Of a DNA stretch of 64,000 nucleotides, positions 1 through 7,914 are shown piece after piece (the first letter of the stretch is position 1; each line of letters starts with the position of its first letter). Made by a program: the position numbers and the translations under genes. The stretch comes from Paenibacillus sp. AN1007 (GTDB lineage Bacteria; Bacillota; Bacilli; Paenibacillales; Paenibacillaceae). The DNA lies in NCBI RefSeq assembly GCF_040702995.1, contig NZ_CP159992.1, positions 3,063,501-3,127,500 on the forward strand, read 5' to 3'. The notes beneath the pieces were generated by a model that did no database searches, was not told the DNA's origin, and was given only the letters and a program-made list of their open reading frames with translations.

Positions 1-3000
1 AGCCGGGATCGTATCCGTGACAGTAACATTCGCCTGAAGGTTACCCGCATTACTCACCGTTATGGTATACACGACAGTATCACCGACAGTCGCATTTATC
101 GTGTTTGCTGTTTTAACAAGAGCAATCTGCGGCTGTATGACAGGGGTCTGGGTTGTATTCGAAGATGATGATCCCGAAAATGAACCGGAAGTAAAGCTGA
201 CCGTCGACTGATTGTTAATCTGGGAAGGAATCGGCATAGTTATCCTCACCTCAAAAGTTACGGTTACTTCAGCTCCCGGGGCCAAAGTACCGATTGGAAT
301 GCCGGCGGTCGGATTGGAGAGCGGTGATGCAGTGCCGTTCACCAGGACACTTCCGGGTATAAATGGGGTGTTCGAAGGCAGTGAATCAATAAATATGACA
401 TTGTTGACCGCGACTGTTCCGTTATTTCGAATCAAAGAAGTATAACGGATTACATCCCCGACCACCCCATAATCAGCATTATCACTTTTAACGATGCTGA
501 CATTGGGCAGGGATACAGGGATCGCGACCGTATTGGATGAAACAAAACCTGCAATGACCCTTCCGCTTGGTAGCGTGTAGCTGTATGAGGCAGCAGCTTG
601 GTTAATCAACTGTCTTGGATCTGGCAGACTTGTAACAGTTGCAAGGAAAGACACCGTCACAGATGCTCCGGCAGCCAAGGACCCGAGACTGATTCCCGAA
701 TTGGGACTTACCCCCGGAGCCGGGTTTCCATTAATCAAGACACTGTTTGTAACAAATACAGCTCCTGCAGGAACAGGATCGGTCAATGTAACCAATGCCG
801 TAATATTACCTGTGTTGGTGAGTTGAACATTGTAATTAAATGTGTCTCCGACAGTCAGACTCGATGTACTCGCGGACTTCAATGCTTGAATGACCGGTTG
901 GTAGATGGGGGTGTTCACCGTCACCGATGAAGACACACCGTTGAAACTGCCGGAAGTAAAAGCAGCGCTTGCCCTGTTGCTCACTACACCTGATGCTGGA
1001 ACAGCAGTGACCCGCGTCTGATAAGTTACCGTGACACTGGAGGAATTGCTCAAGGTCCCCAGGGCGATGCCTGCGACCGGACTGGCATTACTCTGCACCA
1101 CTCCGCCCACTGTGACCGTCCCCGCTATGAATTCAGATCCTGATGATGGTGTGTCGGAGAGCACCAGATTTTGCACAGCACCCCCGCCGGCATTTGTGAT
1201 GACTACCCTGTACGTGAGTGCATCTCCGACTGTGCCATCTGTCGTGTTGACCGTTTTGGATACAGTAATATTGGGCGCGGAAGCAGGGATGCGAATGATA
1301 TTGGAAACCGAGCTGCCGGATAAATTCCGCCCGCTTGGAAGCTGATAGGTGTATGCGGCAGTCCCCTGATTCTCTAATACAGGTGGAGAAGGAATTGTAG
1401 TCAGAGTGGCTCGGAATATAACGGTTGCGCTTCCTCCGGGCGCAATACTTCCCAGTGTAATCCCGGTCAAAGGACTCGTTCCTGGTCTTGGAGTGCCATT
1501 AACGGTTACCGAATCAGGTACAAAAGTCAGACCCGCAGGAATGGTATCTGTCACATTGACTTGTGCAGCAAGATTTCCGGTATTGCTGACCACGAGTGTG
1601 TAGGCAAGCTGATCCCCCTGTGTTGCGTTGGTTTGGCTTGCCGATTTCACAATGTTAATCACAGGCTGGTACACAGGTGTTGTTACTGCGTTAGAGTTCG
1701 AAATGCCCGTGAATGCTCCGGAACTGTACGAGACCGAGGCTCGGTTAAGCAGCGAGCCTCCCGCTGGTAGAGACTGCACACTGACCTGAAACGTCACCGC
1801 TGCGGAGGTCCCGGCATTGATGGTTCCCAGCGCAATTCCACTTGCCGGATTAGCTGAGGGTACACTTGTACCCCGAACCGTTACGCTTCCAGGCACAAAA
1901 CTCAGCCCTGACGGAAGACTATCCGTCAGAATTACACTGCTGATCGGTTGTATGCCTCCGTTCGTTGTGACCACCGAATACGTAAAGGTCTCTCCAACTG
2001 CGGCATCCGTAACTGTGGCTGTCTTCAGAACAGTAACATTAGGCAGCGTTACCGGAATGGTCAGTGTATTCGATGCCGCTGTCCCCGTAATCGTCCGTCC
2101 GTCTGGCGAGTTAAACGAGTAAGTAGCGGAAGCCTGGTCAACCAATGTCGGCGGTGTAGGCAGGCTGGTCACCAGTACCTGAAACGTAATTGTGGTTACA
2201 CTTCCCGCAGCCAGTGTACCCAAATTAACCCCTGCAGCCGGGTTAGCTCCTGCAATAACCGTTCCATTGACACGAAAGCTGCCAGCGACATACGTACTTC
2301 CAGCGGGAATATTATCACTAATAGTGACATTTGCTCCTACATTTCCTCCGTTAGTCACCTGAAGCGTATAGGTCACCTGATCGCCCACTGTAGCATTCGT
2401 TGAGTTGGCAGATTTCACAATGGACAGGTTGGGTGAGTATACAGTAAGTGCTGCGTTATTCGAAGGAATAACACCACTAATGACGGGACCCCCGGCAACA
2501 CTTTGAAACGTAAATGCTGCATTCGCGGAATTGACGAGCTGCAGAATACCTGCATCATTTGTAATCTGGGCACGGTAGGTGACGACCACACTGCTGTTCA
2601 GATTCAAAGAACCTAAGGGTATACCTGATGTCACATCCAGCGTGGGCCTAGACACCCCGCCTACCGTAATGCTGCCAGGCACAAACGTTAGGCCTGTCGG
2701 CAGCGTATCCGACAGCACTACACTGGCCGCACTTGCCGAGCCGCCATTGGTAATTGTTGCTGTGTACGTCACAATATCTCCGGCCACAGCCCCGGTAGCC
2801 GTAAAAGATTTCGCAACAGTAATCCGTGGCGCATTAATGTCCACTTGTATGGCGTTGGCATTGACGATATATGCATCACCGGATGTAGTAAGAGTTAACA
2901 CTGCCGAAGACTGGTTGTTGATCAACCTGGCAGACACATCCACATTGGTGATATCCCAGCCCTGACGCCCTCCGACAATATTTGTTCCGGGTGCTCCATT

Positions 3001-3873
3001 GATCTGATTGCGGGTTCCAAACGTACCTGTAGTATTGAGCGCGCCTGTATCGCCATTAATTTGTGACGCAAAAAAGTTAGCCGCCAGATTATTCGGTCCG
3101 GAGAGTGCGACTGAGGTAGCTGAAGTCGGCCCAAACAACGCCTGATCCCCTGTCCGATTCGCATCCCCCTCCTGCGCACTGAACAGGGCTCTGCCACCCA
3201 GCGCTCCGGATATCGGCGTTGCAAAACCTGTAAGCGTAGTTACTACGGGCGCCGAAGAGGCTTGAACCAGTACCCCGCCCGCACGCAGGGACATATTCCG
3301 AAAAGGCAGATTTCCATTTTGGTAGATAACGCCCAATGTCCAGCCTGCATGATTAGCTGTTGAATCATTGGTGATGACGATCGTGCCTACGACTCCACCT
3401 GTGATATATGTACCTGCTCCTCCGTTTTGTACAAGGGTGGTGACGTTAGCCGACCGCACATATCCTGCTGCGTTGTTGCCAAGATCGAACTGATTATATG
3501 TGGCTGGGTCTGGCGTGACACTGAATGTTCCCGCAGGGGTCGTAAACGAAACCGGATTGTTGATTGCCGAACTGAGGTTAACCGTTCCATTAATATAACT
3601 CCCGCCCCAGATCAGCTCCGCATACAGAACTGTACTGCCTGCTGGCAGAACCAGAATTGCTGCTGAACTATTGCTCTGGTAAAGACTGGTTGTTCCCGCA
3701 GGATACGTCCCGTATGTCAAAGCTGTATTCGTGGTTGTAAATCCTCCGATACTGTCCAGAGTTCCTGGTACTCCTGCCGTATCGGAACGGCTTAGTCCAA
3801 GTGTGTTACCCGTAAACGTAATTGCCCCTGTAGCGTTGACGGTGGAACGAACGACAAGAGGAATGAAATTCAC
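1..3873 (-). CDS. Giant DUF11-repeat surface protein, 5' part (3' end outside window)
   Basis: Reading from the right, the frame stays open from a stop near 4008 to the window edge, so about 1290 residues are visible and the C-terminus is missing. The N-terminal ~330 residues are unique, with the motif GAITFTGNTLGLSRSD near the start. Then comes a tandem array of about eight DUF11-type units of roughly 125-130 residues, each with a TYT.T(I/V)(T/S)N.G segment and a TDT(L/I)P segment. Their 'VGD'-type codons fall near 2788, 2380, 1996, 1610, 1228, 850, 460 and 90. Such proteins are usually cell-surface or adhesin-like; that role is inferred. No signal peptide is evident. The start is uncertain: ATG at 3936 and GTG at 3873 lack good ribosome sites, while ATT at 3864 has AGGTGA five bases upstream. 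Confidence 0.85.
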   Translation of the reverse strand, partial: MNFIPLVVRSTVNATGAITFTGNTLGLSRSDTAGVPGTLDSIGGFTTTNTALTYGTYPAGTTSLYQSNSSAAILVLPAGSTVLYAELIWGGSYINGTVNLSSAINNPVSFTTPAGTFSVTPDPATYNQFDLGNNAAGYVRSANVTTLVQNGGAGTYITGGVVGTIVITNDSTANHAGWTLGVIYQNGNLPFRNMSLRAGGVLVQASSAPVVTTLTGFATPISGALGGRALFSAQEGDANRTGDQALFGPTSATSVALSGPNNLAANFFASQINGDTGALNTTGTFGTRNQINGAPGTNIVGGRQGWDITNVDVSARLINNQSSAVLTLTTSGDAYIVNANAIQVDINAPRITVAKSFTATGAVAGDIVTYTATITNGGSASAASVVLSDTLPTGLTFVPGSITVGGVSRPTLDVTSGIPLGSLNLNSSVVVTYRAQITNDAGILQLVNSANAAFTFQSVAGGPVISGVIPSNNAALTVYSPNLSIVKSANSTNATVGDQVTYTLQVTNGGNVGANVTISDNIPAGSTYVAGSFRVNGTVIAGANPAAGVNLGTLAAGSVTTITFQVLVTSLPTPPTLVDQASATYSFNSPDGRTITGTAASNTLTIPVTLPNVTVLKTATVTDAAVGETFTYSVVTTNGGIQPISSVILTDSLPSGLSFVPGSVTVRGTSVPSANPASGIALGTINAGTSAAVTFQVSVQSLPAGGSLLNRASVSYSSGAFTGISNSNAVTTPVYQPVINIVKSASQTNATQGDQLAYTLVVSNTGNLAAQVNVTDTIPAGLTFVPDSVTVNGTPRPGTSPLTGITLGSIAPGGSATVIFRATLTTIPSPPVLENQGTAAYTYQLPSGRNLSGSSVSNIIRIPASAPNITVSKTVNTTDGTVGDALTYRVVITNAGGGAVQNLVLSDTPSSGSEFIAGTVTVGGVVQSNASPVAGIALGTLSNSSSVTVTYQTRVTAVPASGVVSNRASAAFTSGSFNGVSSSVTVNTPIYQPVIQALKSASTSSLTVGDTFNYNVQLTNTGNITALVTLTDPVPAGAVFVTNSVLINGNPAPGVSPNSGISLGSLAAGASVTVSFLATVTSLPDPRQLINQAAASYSYTLPSGRVIAGFVSSNTVAIPVSLPNVSIVKSDNADYGVVGDVIRYTSLIRNNGTVAVNNVIFIDSLPSNTPFIPGSVLVNGTASPLSNPTAGIPIGTLAPGAEVTVTFEVRITMPIPSQINNQSTVSFTSGSFSGSSSSNTTQTPVIQPQIALVKTANTINATVGDTVVYTITVSNAGNLQANVTVTDTIPA

Positions 3874-4043
3874 CTGCCCTTCAGCAAAATAATACTCCGG
3901 CACGGCAGTAGAGCTTGTTGTTAGTCTATGAAGCATCGCCCATAAATTTGTATGTCCACATCCGAAAGTTTGGTTGTCCTGTGGGTTTGGGTAACCTGTG
4001 GATGATTATGTAAGGTTAATTATCATACTTCACATTTTATCGC

Positions 4044-4071
4044 TTGCGTTTTGCCGATTGTATCTTATAAT
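4044..4071 (+). promoter_or_regulatory. Candidate sigma-A promoter of the membrane GGDEF gene
   Basis: TTGCGT at 4044-4049 and a perfect TATAAT at 4066-4071 are separated by 16 bases. They lie about 55 bases before the ATG at 4126, in the divergent gap between the DUF11 gene and the GGDEF gene. Seen by eye only, with no expression evidence. Confidence 0.5.
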
Positions 4072-4125
4072 CAACTTATACGAGAGTTGTCTGTCGTATC
4101 ATTTTGATGCAGTCAGCGGTGATAT

Positions 4126-5244
4126 ATGAACAATACATCAGAACAAAACAACTATATTCCAAGTGAGTATGAGATCAAACATTCCAAATGGATACGTAAA
4201 ATGCTTCATGCGTACTGGGTTGTTATCGTTTCTCATTTTTTAATTCAGATTGGTTGTTATCTTTTTCTTAAATATGATCTCGCCCCCCTGGATTTTATAG
4301 TAAACGTCCTATTTTGGCCCACGGCTATAGCTGCGTTTTGCATCTTGTTTGCCAGCTATGTGGATCGAAAATTTCCTTCCTACTCGTTCTATACCATGTC
4401 AATAACCAGTACAGTGATCGCCTGGACCACTATCCATGTCAATTACGACATTCGGATTATGCTCGCCATATGCCTGCTGCCGATCTTTGCCTCTGTGCTG
4501 TTTTTTGACCGAAAGCGTCTGTGGTTTGTTTTCGGGCTGCAGATGGCAGGATATGGTCTGCTTTTGTTCGATTCGGCCTACCGAGCCTATCTGAACTCGT
4601 TCGACATGGTTTCAATTCCGGCCTTTTTGGTTATTGCAACGTATGTTGCACAGATCATTGTGACCAGCGGCGTCGAAGTGCTGGAAGATCTGCAGGCCAG
4701 TATGAATGCCGAAAATGACCTTATTGTCAAGAATGCGATTATCGCCAAACAGTCAAAAACAGACGGACTAACCAACCTATATAATCAAAGCTCCTTCAAA
4801 GATTATTATGAGAAGGCACTTGAATATGCGCATAATGGGATGAGCCTGCATCTGGCACTGATTGATATTGATGATTTCAAAATAATCAATGATACGTATG
4901 GTCACCGCGTTGGTGACATTATATTGGAGAAGGTGTCTTTGATTATTCAGGAGAGTATTACAGCGAGTGACATTGCTGCACGGTATGGCGGAGAAGAATT
5001 CGCTTTGTTAATGTTTGAACAATCCTTTGAGGAGGCCTATGGTCTGGTCGAACACATCCGGCAAAAGATTGCACTTATCAGGCATCTTGAACTCGGTGGA
5101 TCTTCCATAACAGTAAGTATTGGTCTCAAAGGCTACCGTCTTAATCTGAGCAAAGACAAGTTGTTTGAAGAGGTAGATGCCTGCTTGTATGCGGCCAAAC
5201 GTACGGGTAAAAATAAAACCGTAACATCAATGGTTTCAGCTTGA
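4126..5244 (+). CDS. Membrane-anchored GGDEF diguanylate cyclase
   Basis: A 372-residue protein likely to make cyclic di-GMP from two GTP at the inner face of the membrane. Residues ~28-185 hold about six hydrophobic segments with no recognised extracellular sensor fold. A short helical linker (~185-210) leads into a GGDEF domain (~210-370) with the active motif GGEEF at 288-292 and the preceding DIDDFK.IND.YGH metal/GTP-binding segment intact. The product-inhibition site (RxxD just before GGEEF) is absent: the residues there are TASD. It is monocistronic, with its own promoter candidate and a downstream hairpin. The signal sensed cannot be told from the sequence. Confidence 0.9.
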   Translation: MNNTSEQNNYIPSEYEIKHSKWIRKMLHAYWVVIVSHFLIQIGCYLFLKYDLAPLDFIVNVLFWPTAIAAFCILFASYVDRKFPSYSFYTMSITSTVIAWTTIHVNYDIRIMLAICLLPIFASVLFFDRKRLWFVFGLQMAGYGLLLFDSAYRAYLNSFDMVSIPAFLVIATYVAQIIVTSGVEVLEDLQASMNAENDLIVKNAIIAKQSKTDGLTNLYNQSSFKDYYEKALEYAHNGMSLHLALIDIDDFKIINDTYGHRVGDIILEKVSLIIQESITASDIAARYGGEEFALLMFEQSFEEAYGLVEHIRQKIALIRHLELGGSSITVSIGLKGYRLNLSKDKLFEEVDACLYAAKRTGKNKTVTSMVSA

Positions 5245-5270
5245 TTCGATCCATCATCATTCCAGGAAAT

Positions 5271-5320
5271 AAAGTTGTGCTGTATCCGATTTACCCGGGT
5301 CTACAGCACAACTTTTCTGT
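5271..5320. terminator. Rho-independent terminator after the GGDEF gene
   Basis: A perfect 14-bp inverted repeat (AAAGTTGTGCTGTA at 5271-5284 with its complement at 5302-5315) is followed by TTTTCTGTTT. It sits between two convergent genes and may stop transcription from both sides. Confidence 0.8.
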
Positions 5321-5361
5321 TTGCAGCGATCCGCTTTTTCCTCTGGATTCGCCTTTTTCCA

Positions 5362-5883
5362 CTAATCTGCCCACTCCCAGCGGTGACGATATTGTTCCAA
5401 CCTTGGGTGCATCTCTCCGGGTTGACCGTCAATGATAAGCCGCAGCTCCTTAATCCAGTCTGTGAAAGAGTCAAAGGAAGCCCATTGATTGGCCATCGCC
5501 GCAGTCATATATAGAAAAAGAGGTGCAGGGTATTCGGCTTGAATATGCCTAAGTGCTGTGTCCATGGGAGTATACTTTTTACGTTTCCCTTCCAGACCCT
5601 CTACACGGATCATGGAAGAGGACTGATCTCGCCGCCATTCATGAAGACGGTCCTCCCTTTTGTAATACGGCTGTACCGCATCTCGGCTCATTCGTCTCAC
5701 TGTGCTCTCGTGTAACGGAAACAGCACCAGCTGTGCAAAAGCTCGCGCGTCCATGATCACCGCTGCTCGTTCAAGCTGCTCGTCCGTCACATGCTCAAAC
5801 GAATCATAGAAGACCAGTGTGCCTTTACGGCTGGGCGCAGCAGGTTCATAACCATAAGGTACATTCGTGTATTTTCCAGTCAA
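5362..5883 (-). CDS. Hypothetical protein, 173 aa
   Basis: Not recognised. A soluble, charged 173-residue protein with no signal peptide or membrane segment. A central stretch, FAQLVLFPLHESTVRRM (~49-65), looks conserved, and the end is rich in Trp and aromatic residues. The start is a TTG at 5883 with GGAGGG about 11 bases upstream, so the exact start is uncertain. It lies 82 bp downstream of a GGDEF gene on the same strand and could be co-transcribed. Wedged between two GGDEF genes, it might belong to the same signalling group, but that is only a positional guess. Confidence 0.65.
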   Translation of the reverse strand: MTGKYTNVPYGYEPAAPSRKGTLVFYDSFEHVTDEQLERAAVIMDARAFAQLVLFPLHESTVRRMSRDAVQPYYKREDRLHEWRRDQSSSMIRVEGLEGKRKKYTPMDTALRHIQAEYPAPLFLYMTAAMANQWASFDSFTDWIKELRLIIDGQPGEMHPRLEQYRHRWEWAD

Positions 5884-5965
5884 TTGAAATCCCGCCCTCC
5901 GTTCAAACAGCGTTTGAACAAAATCTGAAGCTCGCTGAATTGAATAGTCACCGCTTTAGTATATG

Positions 5966-7606
5966 CTAAGGTGTCTCATCCAACTCGGAATAAAAGGTCA
6001 CTCTGTTCTTGCCCGCACGTTTGGAACGGTAGAGTGCCTCATCGGCCATTCGTATAATATCACTTGGATTGGTACTATTGGTCGGATACTCGGCTCCGCC
6101 AATACTGCACCCGATGTGAACCCGTTCGTATTCGATAATAAAGGGTTTATTCAGACTTTGAATCACGTCTTGGGCATACTGGATCGCTTCCTGCCGTGGA
6201 TCATCTAAAGCAGAGCGAAGTACGATCAGGAATTCGTCACCGCCAAGTCGGACCGTAATGCCATGCTCATGACTCAGAGCGGTAAGACGTTGAGCTACTT
6301 TTTGAAGCAGTATATCTCCGGTCTGATGCCCAAGCGTATCATTCACACTCTTGAAACCATCCAGATCCAGATAGAGAAAAGTAAGTGTGTGATCCTCACT
6401 TTCCATTTCAAGTGACTCCTCAAGATACACTTCAAGCGCTGTACGATTCTTCAATCCGGTAAGCTGATCATAATGTGCCAAATTTTGCATAACAACCAGT
6501 TCCGAGTCCTTATCCAGAATGGAAGATAACATGTTGCGCAGCGAACGTGACAATGCTTCAATCTCCGTTATGCCTTTATTCTCAGGGATATCTACATTCT
6601 CTCCAGCACCGAGACGGTCTGCAACTCTGGTCAGCCGAACCAGCGGGGCCGAGATCTTTCTGGATAGAAGCCAGCCAATCAGTGCAAACAGCAGTGTCAC
6701 AATGAAACCTGAACATATGTTAAACCACATCAGATCCATAACAGAAGCAAATGCAGTCGATTGGACCTGTCGAATAACGATCGTCCACCCTAGTCCCGGA
6801 TAATCTTTATACCCCTGACTATACGCAAATCCAGTAACATAATCTTTTCCATCCGGCCACTTCTCGCTTGACCAGCCGATTTTGCTCTTATGGCCTTCAC
6901 CTATTCGATCCAATTCAAGGGGTTTACCTAACCAATCTTTGGGGCCGAGCAGAACCGTGTGCTCTTTCCTGCTAACGATAAAGAATTCAAGATCCTTCTC
7001 ATCCCGTTCTAACGGAACGAGCACGGAGGACTCGACCTCCTTGGCCCATGCCCAGCTGAGATGTGCTGCTAATACACCACGAATCTGACCGCGGCTGTCC
7101 AATAGCGGAAAGCTGATATCCACGAACTGCAGCGGCTCGCCGGACGGGTTGGGCAGCAGTTTGGCCAGCAGCACCGCATTATGTACATCTCCAATAAATT
7201 TACCCTTGATTCCCTCCTGAAACACAGGCCGTTCGGACAAATTTTTCCCCAAAAGAATGCCATCGGTAGCTGCGAGCACTTTTCCTTTGGGGTCGATGAA
7301 TCCAACCCAGGAGAATGAGGGAAAGCTATTCTGGAGCTGATCCAGCAGAATCTGGATATCTGCAGGTTTAAATTGATCATTCAAGGATGCCATGCTGCCC
7401 AGAAGATCCATTTCACCTGACCGGGCATACATGAAACGATCCAGCTTGTCTGCTGCCTGTGCGGCTGTACTCTCCAGTGAATGGCCGATTTCGGTTTCCA
7501 CAGCGTCGAATGATTTTTGACTGAAAAGGGATCCGATTGTCAATATAACTAACAAGGATAATACTGCAAAAATGACGGTAAGCACCGTTCTAAGTTTGAA
7601 TGACAT
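5966..7606 (-). CDS. Cache-HAMP-GGDEF diguanylate cyclase
   Basis: A 546-residue transmembrane sensor cyclase. An N-terminal membrane segment (~8-30) is followed by a large extracytoplasmic region (~33-285) of double-Cache type (for example LDSRGQIRGVLAAHLSW), a second membrane segment (~295-315), a HAMP-like linker (~316-370) and a GGDEF domain (~385-540) with GGDEF at 455-459. The LDLDGFK.VND.LGH segment is intact. The residues where an RxxD inhibitory site would lie do not match. Known Cache domains bind small ligands such as amino acids or organic acids; the ligand here cannot be read from sequence. The ATG follows a clear AGGAGG. A hypothetical gene lies downstream. Confidence 0.9.
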   Translation of the reverse strand: MSFKLRTVLTVIFAVLSLLVILTIGSLFSQKSFDAVETEIGHSLESTAAQAADKLDRFMYARSGEMDLLGSMASLNDQFKPADIQILLDQLQNSFPSFSWVGFIDPKGKVLAATDGILLGKNLSERPVFQEGIKGKFIGDVHNAVLLAKLLPNPSGEPLQFVDISFPLLDSRGQIRGVLAAHLSWAWAKEVESSVLVPLERDEKDLEFFIVSRKEHTVLLGPKDWLGKPLELDRIGEGHKSKIGWSSEKWPDGKDYVTGFAYSQGYKDYPGLGWTIVIRQVQSTAFASVMDLMWFNICSGFIVTLLFALIGWLLSRKISAPLVRLTRVADRLGAGENVDIPENKGITEIEALSRSLRNMLSSILDKDSELVVMQNLAHYDQLTGLKNRTALEVYLEESLEMESEDHTLTFLYLDLDGFKSVNDTLGHQTGDILLQKVAQRLTALSHEHGITVRLGGDEFLIVLRSALDDPRQEAIQYAQDVIQSLNKPFIIEYERVHIGCSIGGAEYPTNSTNPSDIIRMADEALYRSKRAGKNRVTFYSELDETP

Positions 7607-7914
7607 ACAACCTCCTGCATATACGGTGAACCGCTCTAACCATTTTACCAGTCAACTTCTGTTTGATGCAAAAAGGGAAAAACAGCTCTATCTTCTGTTG
7701 AACTAATATCGGTATTTTTCACTGCTTTATTAATATATGTATCCATACAATTTCGGGCCAAAACAGCACCGAGTTTCTTCCATTCAAAGAATAGTCACGA
7801 TTCTGTATATACAAACTTGGGTTATGAATATAGAGAGCAAGCATATCCTTAGGGGATTGCGCCTGTATGTCACAGAGAGAACGACGAGAAAATAAACATT
7901 GGGGGTGTAATTAT

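Noticed and set aside
1..3930. Several plus-strand and other-frame open stretches of 65-150 codons across the DUF11 region
   Set aside because: They are antisense or out-of-frame shadows of the repetitive DUF11 gene; they repeat with its period and lack ribosome sites.
7804..7813. A second copy of the TGTATATACA decamer, upstream of the mrp operon
   Set aside because: Flanking arms do not continue the palindrome as at treA, and control of an Mrp antiporter by TreR makes no sense; a 10-bp AT-rich palindrome can occur by chance.
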